The position numbers and the translations under genes are program-made. A stretch of 5,003 nt of DNA from Acholeplasmatales bacterium (GTDB lineage Bacteria > Bacillota_I > Bacilli_A > Acholeplasmatales > Anaeroplasmataceae). Below are positions 1 through 5,003 of this stretch, one piece after another (the stretch's first letter is position 1; every line of letters begins with the position of its first letter). The notes beneath the pieces are model-generated. The model was not told the origin of the DNA and did not search any database. It was given only the letters and a program-made list of their open reading frames with translations. The DNA lies in assembly GCA_024681175.1 (NCBI GenBank), contig JAILBI010000285.1, forward strand, positions 1-5,003, written 5' to 3'.

Positions 1-181
1 TAAAGAAAAATTCAATGTAGTAATTCATCAATCTATTTGTACAGGTGAAATGGTTATAGGCTTTGAGAATAAGAAGACAAAAGAATTTATAGAAATGGAA
101 TTAATTAAAGATAATAATGATTTAAATAAATTCTTAAATGATTATGATATTGATATTAAAGATGTTAAAAAGGTGTATTAA
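1..181 (+). CDS. 3' end of an unrecognised protein gene (partial)
   Basis: This is an open frame running in from the left edge (first full codon at base 2) and ending at TAA 179-181. It gives 59 C-terminal residues. The fragment begins KEKFNVVIHQSICTGEM, continues with a short hydrophobic/charged stretch, and ends in an acidic, lysine-rich tail with the run NDYDIDIKDVKK. The base composition is very AT-rich, like the lipoprotein gene at the other end and unlike the hyd genes. No catalytic motif or membrane segment can be named from this piece; the single Cys in SICTG is the only candidate functional residue. I do not recognise the family. A terminator overlapping the stop codon separates it from the hydrogenase operon, so it is probably not co-transcribed with it. 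The reading frame is well supported by the stop-free run, but the function is unknown. Confidence 0.6.
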   Translation, partial: KEKFNVVIHQSICTGEMVIGFENKKTKEFIEMELIKDNNDLNKFLNDYDIDIKDVKKVY

Positions 182-200
182 AAATACATCTTTTTTTCTT
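167..200 (+). terminator. Intrinsic terminator of the upstream gene, overlapping its stop codon
   Basis: The arms AAAAAGGTGTATT (167-179) and AATACATCTTTTT (183-195) pair over 13 positions with one G-U wobble, around a 3-nt AAA loop. The 3' arm runs into a T-rich stretch (191-200, seven consecutive T). The stop codon TAA (179-181) lies at the loop, so the last codons of the gene form the 5' arm. The GC content of the stem is low, so termination may be incomplete, but the shape is typical for AT-rich Bacillota. Confidence 0.7.
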
Positions 201-210
201 ATATTTTCTT

Positions 211-224
211 TGAAAACGTTTTTA
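211..224. promoter_or_regulatory. Upstream cre-like / LacI-family operator (copy 1)
   Basis: TGAAAACGTTTTTA contains a perfect 10-bp palindrome AAAACGTTTT centred on CG. It fits the CcpA catabolite-response consensus TGWAANCGNTNWCA at every position except the C near its end (T here). An identical 14-bp core (GAAAACGTTTTTAT, 212-225) recurs exactly 42 bp downstream. Its centre lies about 64 bases before the predicted transcription start. CG-centred palindromes of this kind are the usual target type of LacI-family regulators including CcpA; which regulator binds here is inference. Confidence 0.55.
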
Positions 225-246
225 TTTGTTTAATAACCAAAATAAT

Positions 247-275
247 GTATTAAGAAAACGTTTTTATGTTATAAT
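247..275 (+). promoter_or_regulatory. Predicted hydCBA promoter, extended -10 type
   Basis: TATAAT at 270-275 is a perfect -10 box, preceded by TG at 267-268 with one base between, which gives the extended -10 TGnTATAAT. The -35 region at a 17-bp spacing (247-252, GTATTA) is poor, as is common for extended -10 promoters. The transcription start is predicted near 281-283, leaving a leader of about 75 nt. The operator copy at 253-266 lies inside the spacer. No other equally good promoter is seen between the upstream terminator and hydC. Confidence 0.7.
253..266. promoter_or_regulatory. Promoter-overlapping cre-like / LacI-family operator (copy 2)
   Basis: AGAAAACGTTTTTA repeats the AAAACGTTTT palindrome and the 14-bp core of the site at 211-224 (identical over 254-267). 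It occupies the spacer between the -35 region and the -10 box, and its last repeated base is the T of the extended -10 TG. A bound protein would cover the RNA polymerase site, so repression is the expected effect. It deviates from the cre consensus at two positions (first base A, and T for C near the end). Confidence 0.55.
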
Positions 276-283
276 TTCAAAGA

Positions 284-301
284 TGAAGCAAATTTGCTTT
301 A
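284..301. repeat. Perfect palindrome at the start of the hydCBA leader
   Basis: AAGCAAATTTGCTT (286-299) is a perfect 14-bp palindrome. In RNA it extends by G285-U300 and U284-A301. It begins only a few bases after the predicted transcription start. It could fold as a 5'-end hairpin that protects the mRNA, or act as a DNA operator for a dimeric regulator. Just downstream, an AT-only inverted repeat (306-323, TATATATT/AATATATA) adds a second weak hairpin. No known riboswitch pattern was recognised in the rest of the leader. Confidence 0.5.
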
Positions 302-342
302 AGGATATATATTTTAATATATAAATTCATTATTTATCTGTG

Positions 343-350
343 AAGGGGGA
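343..350 (+). promoter_or_regulatory. Ribosome binding site of hydC
   Basis: AAGGGGGA ends 6 nt before the ATG at 357. It is a strong Shine-Dalgarno sequence and fixes the hydC start. Confidence 0.85.
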
Positions 351-356
351 CATTTT

Positions 357-860
357 ATGAACGAACAGACTACTAATGAAGCACTTGATAAGGAGATAAA
401 GAATATCTTAAAGCTTTATCCTCAAGAAGAAGATCGTTTAATTATGATTCTTGAAGAAGTGCAATCACATTTTGGTTACGTACCAGAAAGAGCTCAAATG
501 CTTGTTGCAGAATATTTATCTATTCCTGTTGCAAGGGTTTATGGTGTAATCACTTTTTATTCACGTTTCACATTAAAGCCAAAAGGAAAATATAATATTT
601 CCATTTGTCTTGGTACTGCGTGCTTTGTAAAGGGTTCACAAGGAATTTTAGACCGTGCTGTTGAACGTCTTGGAATTGAGGAAGGGGATATTACACCTGA
701 TGGTAATTTCTCAATTGAAACTGTACGTTGTGTAGGAGCTTGTGGCTTAGCACCTGTATTTATGATTAATAAAGAAGTATATGGAAGAAGCTCTATAAAG
801 GATTTTGATAAAATCTTAGATGAATATGTTGATATGATTTATCATGAAAATCAAGCTTAA
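357..860 (+). CDS. hydC: HydC, NuoE-like [2Fe-2S] subunit of trimeric [FeFe]-hydrogenase
   Basis: This gene encodes the small (167-residue) cytoplasmic electron-transfer subunit of the HydABC complex. It belongs to the NuoE/24-kDa family: an N-terminal helical part (about residues 10-75, with the family-typical stretch HFGYVPE and the run VYGVITFYSRF) followed by a thioredoxin-like [2Fe-2S] domain. The four cluster ligands are visible as C84-x4-C89 (CLGTAC) and C125-x3-C129 (CVGAC). The length matches the usual roughly 160 residues, with no sign of truncation. In known complexes HydC docks on the NAD(H)/FMN subunit HydB, which follows here after 18 nt, so the two should be co-translated. The start is set by the strong ribosome binding site at 343-350. 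It is first in the operon and is probably controlled by the twin operators upstream. An NADH dehydrogenase or formate dehydrogenase NuoE paralogue would look similar; the neighbouring hydA decides the call. Confidence 0.95.
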   Translation: MNEQTTNEALDKEIKNILKLYPQEEDRLIMILEEVQSHFGYVPERAQMLVAEYLSIPVARVYGVITFYSRFTLKPKGKYNISICLGTACFVKGSQGILDRAVERLGIEEGDITPDGNFSIETVRCVGACGLAPVFMINKEVYGRSSIKDFDKILDEYVDMIYHENQA

Positions 861-878
861 TTATTAGGGGAAAACAAT

Positions 879-2738
879 ATGACAATTAACGAATTAAATG
901 AAATAAAAGATAATAAAAGAAAAGAACTAGACTTAAGAGTCAATTCAAATTACCCTGGCATTGAAAAGCATATCCTTGTTTGTCATGGTACTGGTTGTAC
1001 ATCATCTAAGTCTCCAGCCTTATATGATAAATTTAATGAACTTATTAAACAAAAGAAATTAACTAATGTAAGAGTAGTTGTAACAGGCTGTTTCGGTCTT
1101 TGTTCAAAGGGACCTATCGTTATTATCAGACCTGATAATACATTCTATTCAAATGTATCTATTGATGATTGTAAGGATATCATCGAGATGCATATTCAAA
1201 ATGGTGAAATAGTTCAAAGATTATTAAGTAAAGACGTTGATGGAAGATTAGTACATCGTCTTGATGAATTTAATTTCTATAAAAAACAAAAAAGAATCGC
1301 ACTTGAAAACTGCGGAAGAATTAATCCAGAGGATATTGATGAATATATTGCCTTTGATGGCTATCAGGCCTTAGCTAAGGTTTTAACTAAGATGAGCCAG
1401 GATGAGGTTATTCAAGAAATATTAGATTCTGGTCTACGTGGAAGAGGTGGTGCAGGCTTCCCTACTGGTAAAAAATGGAGCTTTGTAAAAATTGAAAAAG
1501 ATCCAGTTAAATATGTAGTATGTAATGCGGACGAGGGTGACCCAGGTGCATTCATGGACCGTTCTATTTTGGAAGGTGATCCACATTGTATTATTGAATC
1601 TATGACAATCGCTGGCTATGCAGTAGGTGCATGTCGTGGCTTCGTTTATGTAAGAGCTGAATATCCAATTGCCGTAAATAGATTAAATATTGCGCTTGAG
1701 CAAGCACGTGAAAAAGGCTTGCTTGGTGAAAATATTTTAGGTACTGGATTCTCATTTGATATTGAAATAAGACTTGGCGCAGGTGCCTTTGTTTGTGGTG
1801 AGGAAACAGCCTTACTTGAATCAATTGAAGGTAAGCGTGGTCAACCAAGATTAAAACCACCTTATCCAGCACATAGTGGTTTATTTGGTAAGCCAACATT
1901 AATTAATAATGTTGAAACTTACGCAAATATCACAAGAATTATTTTAAATGGCTCTAAGTGGTATTCATCTATTGGTACTGAAACATCTAAAGGTACTAAG
2001 GTATTTGCCCTTGGTGGTAATGTACATAATGTAGGCTTAGTAGAAGTACCTATGGGAACAACACTTCGTGAAATCATTTATGATATCGGTGGTGGTATTC
2101 CTGGTGGCTTAAAATTCAAAGCTGCCCAAACAGGTGGTCCATCAGGTGGATGTATTCCTGAACAAAATCTTGATACACCAATCGATTATGAATCATTAAA
2201 ATCTATCGGCTCAATGATGGGCTCTGGTGGTTTAATTGTTATGGATGAGACTAAGTGTATGGTTAACCTTGCAAGATTCTATTTACAATTTACAGTATCT
2301 GAATCTTGTGGTAAATGTACACCATGTCGTATCGGAACTAAGAGAATGCTTGAAATACTTGAAAAGATTTGTGATGGTAATGGCACAATGCAGGATTTAG
2401 AAAATCTTGAAAATTTAGCAAATTACATCACTCAGGCTGCAGTATGTGGTTTAGGTCAAACAGCTCCAAATCCTGTTTTAGCAACTATTAAGTATTTTAA
2501 GGATGAATATATTGAACATATTGTTAATAAGAAATGTCCTGCAAAGGAATGTAAGAAGCTTACAAGAATTATTATTGACCAAGATAAATGTAAAGGCTGC
2601 GACATCTGCCGTAAGGCTTGCCCTGTTTCAGCAATCACTGGTGAACGTGGAATGAAGCACATTATTAATCAAAACAAGTGTATTAAGTGTCAAACTTGTA
2701 TTACTAAGTGCCCATTCAAGGCTATCGGACAGGAATAA
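879..2738 (+). CDS. hydB: HydB, NuoF-like NAD(H)/FMN and iron-sulfur subunit of [FeFe]-hydrogenase
   Basis: This is the 619-residue flavin subunit, the expected length for HydB. From the N-terminus it has a thioredoxin-like [2Fe-2S] domain (C35-x4-C40, C71-x3-C75). A NuoF core follows, with the FMN/NADH-binding glycine-rich motif GLRGRGGAGFPTGKKW (185-200), CNADEGDPGAFMDR (215-228) and GAGAFVCGEETALLESIEG (300-318). Then come an N3-type [4Fe-4S] site (C477, C480, C483 in SCGKCTPCR, plus C523) and two C-terminal ferredoxin-type [4Fe-4S] motifs (C571/574/577/581 and C601/604/607/611). FMN is where known enzymes split or merge electrons between NADH, ferredoxin and the HydA chain. The C-terminal clusters mark HydB rather than plain NuoF. 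H547, C553 and C558 just before them resemble the metal-binding hinge reported in HydB. A ribosome binding site (AGGGGA, 866-871) lies 7 nt before the ATG. Electron bifurcation is inferred from family and architecture. Confidence 0.96.
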   Translation: MTINELNEIKDNKRKELDLRVNSNYPGIEKHILVCHGTGCTSSKSPALYDKFNELIKQKKLTNVRVVVTGCFGLCSKGPIVIIRPDNTFYSNVSIDDCKDIIEMHIQNGEIVQRLLSKDVDGRLVHRLDEFNFYKKQKRIALENCGRINPEDIDEYIAFDGYQALAKVLTKMSQDEVIQEILDSGLRGRGGAGFPTGKKWSFVKIEKDPVKYVVCNADEGDPGAFMDRSILEGDPHCIIESMTIAGYAVGACRGFVYVRAEYPIAVNRLNIALEQAREKGLLGENILGTGFSFDIEIRLGAGAFVCGEETALLESIEGKRGQPRLKPPYPAHSGLFGKPTLINNVETYANITRIILNGSKWYSSIGTETSKGTKVFALGGNVHNVGLVEVPMGTTLREIIYDIGGGIPGGLKFKAAQTGGPSGGCIPEQNLDTPIDYESLKSIGSMMGSGGLIVMDETKCMVNLARFYLQFTVSESCGKCTPCRIGTKRMLEILEKICDGNGTMQDLENLENLANYITQAAVCGLGQTAPNPVLATIKYFKDEYIEHIVNKKCPAKECKKLTRIIIDQDKCKGCDICRKACPVSAITGERGMKHIINQNKCIKCQTCITKCPFKAIGQE

Positions 2739-2739
2739 T

Positions 2740-2746
2740 AAGGGGA
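2740..2746 (+). promoter_or_regulatory. Ribosome binding site that fixes the hydA start
   Basis: AAGGGGA lies directly after the hydB stop and 6 nt before ATG 2753. The frame is open further upstream to an ATG at 2708, but that start would overlap hydB by 31 bases, lacks a Shine-Dalgarno sequence and adds 15 residues outside the ferredoxin fold. The start at 2753 is therefore chosen. Confidence 0.85.
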
Positions 2747-2752
2747 TATTAT

Positions 2753-4510
2753 ATGGAAAACAATATGGTAAATTTAACAATTGATGGTATTAATGTTTCA
2801 GTGCCAGCAGGTACAACAATTTTAGAAGCTGCGAGAAAAATTCATGTACATATTCCAACATTATGCTTCCTTAAGGATATTAACCAAATGGGTGAATGTA
2901 GAATGTGTCTTGTTGAGGTTGAAGGAAGAAGGGGTCTTGCAACATCTTGTATTCAAACAGTTTCTGAAGGAATGGTTGTTTATACAAACTCACAAAAGGT
3001 AAGAGATTCTAAGAGAATGACATTAGATTTAATCCTATCAAATCATGATATGGAATGTTTAATGTGTACAAGAAATGGTAATTGTGAACTTCAAAGATTA
3101 GCTCATGAATTCAATATGACTGATATTTTATATAAGGGTTCAAGATCTAAGGTTGGTAAGGATGCAATTTCACCATCATTAGAACGTGATTTTGGTAAAT
3201 GTATTTTATGTGGTAGATGTGTTGCAGTATGTCAAGACGTACAACAAATCGGCGCAATCGATCGTGTAGGCCGTGGCTTTGATACAAGAATTGGTACTGT
3301 AATGGAATATTCTTTAAATAATGTTAACTGCGTATTTTGTGGTCAATGTATTACTGCATGTCCTACAGGCGCACTTCATGAAAAGGATGATACAGAAAAG
3401 GTTTGGGAGGCTTTAGCAGATCCAAACAAGGTTGTAATTGTTCAAACAGCTCCTGCAGTACGTGTAGGACTTGGTGAAGAATTTGGTTATCCAATTGGTA
3501 CATCAGTTCAAGGACAAATGGTTACAGCCTTAAGAAGACTTGGCTTTGATAAAGTATTTGATACAAATACTGCAGCTGACCTTACAATTATGGAAGAAGC
3601 AACAGAATTCTTAGAAAGAGTTAATAATAAAGGTGTTCTTCCAATGATTACATCATGCTCACCAGGATGGATTAGATTCTGTGAAAAGAATTATCCAGAT
3701 CAATTAGATCATCTTTCATCTTGTAAATCTCCTCACCAAATGTTTGGTGCAGTAATCAAATCATATATTGCAAAAAAATGTGGCTATGATCCTAAAAATG
3801 TATTTGTAGTATCAGTAATGCCATGTGTTGCAAAGAAATTTGAATGCTCAAGAAAAGAAATGGAAGTAGATGGAAATAGAGATGTTGATGTAGTTATTAC
3901 TACAAGAGAGCTTGCTAGAATGATTAAGCAAAAGGGTCTTGATTTCACTAAGCTTGAGGATGGTACATTTGATCTTCCAATGGGTGAAGCATCAGGTGCC
4001 GCAGTTATCTTTGGTACAACAGGTGGTGTTATGGAAGCCGCACTTAGAACTGCAGCTGACGTATTAACTGGCCAAGATATTAAAGAAATTGAATATAAAG
4101 CAATAAGAGGCGAAAAAGGTATTAAGGAAGCTTCAATTAATGTTGCAGGAAAAGAAATTAATATCTGTGTTGCATCAGGAACAGCTAATGCAAAGAAGAT
4201 TATGGATGAAATTAGAGCTGGTAAGAGCAAATATGACTTCATCGAAATTATGGCATGTCCAGGTGGATGCGTAATGGGTGGTGGTCAGCCAATTAAATCT
4301 TCATTAATTAGATCAACAGTTGATGTAAGAGCCCTAAGAGCTGGCGCAATTTATTCATTAGATGAGAAAAATACAATTAGAAAATCTCATCAAAACCCAG
4401 TTATGAAGCAATTATATGATGAATTCTTTGAAAAACCAGGCTCACATGTATCTCATAAATATCTTCATACTCATTATGAAAAAGAAGAGCTTTATGATAT
4501 TAAAAAATAA
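2753..4510 (+). CDS. hydA: HydA, catalytic H-cluster subunit of trimeric [FeFe]-hydrogenase
   Basis: This 585-residue subunit reduces protons to H2 or oxidises H2. The iron-sulfur relay comes first: a plant-type [2Fe-2S] domain (C38, C49, C52, C66), a His-ligated [4Fe-4S] site (H98, C102, C105, C111) and two ferredoxin-type [4Fe-4S] motifs (C150/153/156/160 and C193/196/199/203). The H-cluster domain (about 225-515) follows, with L1 TSCSPGW (C302), L2 MPCVAKKFE (C358) and L3 EIMACPGGCVMGGGQP (C502, C506). K325 in SCKSPHQM and M356/M500 correspond to conserved active-site surroundings. The C-terminus (about 525-577) is the iron-hydrogenase small-subunit-like tail ending near LHTHY. The usual second Cys of L1 (TSCCP), a proton-transfer residue in standard enzymes, is Ser303 here. 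There is no C-terminal extra [2Fe-2S] domain as in the longer Thermotoga protein. No signal peptide is seen, so it is cytoplasmic. It starts 14 nt after hydB, and the operon terminator follows. Confidence 0.97.
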   Translation: MENNMVNLTIDGINVSVPAGTTILEAARKIHVHIPTLCFLKDINQMGECRMCLVEVEGRRGLATSCIQTVSEGMVVYTNSQKVRDSKRMTLDLILSNHDMECLMCTRNGNCELQRLAHEFNMTDILYKGSRSKVGKDAISPSLERDFGKCILCGRCVAVCQDVQQIGAIDRVGRGFDTRIGTVMEYSLNNVNCVFCGQCITACPTGALHEKDDTEKVWEALADPNKVVIVQTAPAVRVGLGEEFGYPIGTSVQGQMVTALRRLGFDKVFDTNTAADLTIMEEATEFLERVNNKGVLPMITSCSPGWIRFCEKNYPDQLDHLSSCKSPHQMFGAVIKSYIAKKCGYDPKNVFVVSVMPCVAKKFECSRKEMEVDGNRDVDVVITTRELARMIKQKGLDFTKLEDGTFDLPMGEASGAAVIFGTTGGVMEAALRTAADVLTGQDIKEIEYKAIRGEKGIKEASINVAGKEINICVASGTANAKKIMDEIRAGKSKYDFIEIMACPGGCVMGGGQPIKSSLIRSTVDVRALRAGAIYSLDEKNTIRKSHQNPVMKQLYDEFFEKPGSHVSHKYLHTHYEKEELYDIKK

Positions 4511-4520
4511 ATAATTAATT

Positions 4521-4557
4521 AAGATAGTTGCATAATTTTATGCAACTATTTTTATTT
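4521..4557 (+). terminator. Intrinsic terminator of the hydCBA operon
   Basis: ATAGTTGCATA (4524-4534) and TATGCAACTAT (4539-4549) are perfectly complementary over 11 bp around a 4-nt loop. In RNA the stem can extend outward through G4523-U4550 and two further A-U pairs. A T-rich tract (4549-4557) follows the 3' arm. It lies 13 bases after the hydA stop and marks the end of the operon. Confidence 0.9.
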
Positions 4558-4566
4558 AAAATAGTA

Positions 4567-4595
4567 TTTAAAACAATCACTTTAAAATGTATAAT
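4567..4595 (+). promoter_or_regulatory. Predicted promoter of the lipoprotein gene
   Basis: A perfect -10 box TATAAT (4590-4595) is preceded at 17 bp by TTTAAA (4567-4572), four of six matches to the -35 consensus. The start would fall near 4602, so the leader is only about 15 nt, just enough for the ribosome binding site AGGAG (4606-4610). No copy of the AAAACGTTTT operator occurs here, so the gene appears to be regulated separately from hydCBA. Confidence 0.65.
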
Positions 4596-4616
4596 AGTAT
4601 TGTTTAGGAGTTTTTT

Positions 4617-5003
4617 ATGAAAAACATTTTTAAAAAAATATCTATTTTATCAATATTATCATTAGGATTAATATCAATTGCTTCTTGTAAAAATAGTGGT
4701 CATTATTTAAATCCAGAGGATAAAGAAGATTTTGAAATAATTGAATTTGGCTCATTTGCACAAACATATGTAAATGATAAAGAAATAACTGAACAATTAG
4801 ATGAAATTACAAAAGATGATGATGAAACATATTTAAATACATTAAATTATATTAATTTAAATGGAGAAAAATATTTAAAACATCAAATACTTCCTTATAA
4901 AAGTATTTATAATAGAGCCGAAAATCATCCATTCATTAAATATGAAGATTATACAGATATAGATATAGAAGTTGGCTATTTTAAAGTAGAGCCAATGAAA
5001 TTT
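4617..5003 (+). CDS. Predicted secreted lipoprotein with a DUF6273-like start (partial)
   Basis: An ATG 6 nt after AGGAG (4606-4610) opens a frame that stays open for 129 codons to the window edge, so the C-terminus is missing. Residues 1-24 form a lipoprotein signal peptide: basic start (K2, K6, K7), hydrophobic core (about 8-22) and lipobox IASC with the acylated Cys at 24. The protein is thus expected to be anchored on the outer face of the membrane. The exported part is acidic and Asn/Tyr-rich. Around 41-50 it reads IIEFGSFAQT, and at 120-129 GYFKVEPMKF. The pair resembles the FGSYPQ...YFKVEPIKW pattern of DUF6273-type modules found in surface proteins of gut Bacillota; that match is from memory and unverified. 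The role is unknown, and nothing links it to hydrogen metabolism. A hand count of 4621-4740 gives 23 G/C in 120 bases, much lower than the hyd genes. Confidence 0.75.
   Translation, partial: MKNIFKKISILSILSLGLISIASCKNSGHYLNPEDKEDFEIIEFGSFAQTYVNDKEITEQLDEITKDDDETYLNTLNYINLNGEKYLKHQILPYKSIYNRAENHPFIKYEDYTDIDIEVGYFKVEPMKF

Noticed and set aside
226..240. Imperfect inverted repeat TTGTTTAATAACCAA, considered as a Rex operator
   Set aside because: The arms match except one pair, but the TTG and CAA ends are 9 bases apart instead of the 12 expected for Rex sites. No better Rex-like site was found in 181-356.
282..356. Riboswitch in the hydC leader
   Set aside because: The leader is only about 75 nt and shows two simple palindromes. 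No known aptamer consensus or terminator/anti-terminator pair was recognised.
1600..1899. 99-codon open frame on the minus strand inside hydB
   Set aside because: It lies opposite the conserved FMN/NADH region of hydB. The product is rich in Leu, His and Gln with no recognisable fold.
2456..2662. 68-codon open frame on the minus strand inside hydB
   Set aside because: It lies antisense to the ferredoxin-type cluster region, with no ribosome binding or family evidence.
2708..2752. Upstream in-frame extension of hydA starting at ATG 2708
   Set aside because: It would overlap hydB by 31 bases, has no ribosome binding site, and adds residues outside the [2Fe-2S] domain. ATG 2753 has AAGGGGA at 6 nt.
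3784..4242. 152-codon open frame on the minus strand inside hydA
   Set aside because: It is a shadow of the strongly conserved hydA coding frame, with a low-complexity Ser/Ile/Leu-rich product and no independent support.
357..4510. Alternative genetic code (UGA as Trp), considered because of the AT-rich, Mollicutes-like composition
   Set aside because: Trp is encoded by TGG where it occurs in hydB and hydA, no in-frame TGA is seen, and all stops are TAA. The window neither requires nor strictly excludes a variant code.
357..4510. Respiratory complex I (nuoE-nuoF-nuoG) instead of hydrogenase
   Set aside because: The third gene carries the complete H-cluster motifs L1-L3 and the small-subunit-like tail, which NuoG lacks, and HydB carries extra C-terminal ferredoxin motifs.

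Overview
The window holds one complete operon for a trimeric, group A3-type [FeFe]-hydrogenase in the order hydC-hydB-hydA (357-4510, + strand). It lies between the 3' end of an unrecognised gene (1-181) and the 5' part of a predicted lipoprotein gene (4617-5003, runs off the window). The DNA is AT-rich. Genes start at ATG behind G-rich AGGGG/AGGAG ribosome binding sites, and all stops seen are TAA. The lipoprotein has a Gram-positive-style lipobox. Together with an oxygen-sensitive hydrogenase this suggests a strictly anaerobic, fermentative low-GC Bacillota (Clostridia, Erysipelotrichia or a gut/sediment Mollicutes-like lineage). The genus cannot be fixed from this window.

Layout: the upstream gene ends in a hairpin terminator that overlaps its own stop codon (167-200). 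The 150-base gap after it carries two identical 14-bp copies of GAAAACGTTTTTAT, 42 bp apart. The second copy sits directly against an extended -10 promoter (TG-T-TATAAT, 267-275). A roughly 75-nt leader follows, with a perfect 14-bp palindrome near the predicted transcript start, then a strong ribosome binding site and hydC. The three hyd genes are separated by only 18 and 14 nt, so they are almost certainly one transcript, which ends at a clear intrinsic terminator (about 4521-4557). A separate promoter (4567-4595) serves the lipoprotein gene.

How the genes work together: HydC (thioredoxin-fold [2Fe-2S]) and HydB (NAD(H)/FMN subunit with extra ferredoxin-type clusters) form the module that exchanges electrons with NADH and ferredoxin. 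HydA carries an iron-sulfur relay to the H-cluster, where protons are reduced to H2. In characterised members of this family the complex couples NADH and reduced ferredoxin oxidation to H2 formation (electron confurcation) or runs in reverse. That activity is inferred here from architecture. No maturation genes (hydE, hydF, hydG) are in the window.

The enzyme system is a known one. The less ordinary points are the twin LacI/CcpA-like operators with helical phasing over the promoter in place of a recognisable Rex site, a Cys-to-Ser change in the H-cluster L1 motif (TSCSPGW), and the downstream lipoprotein, whose start resembles a DUF6273-type module.
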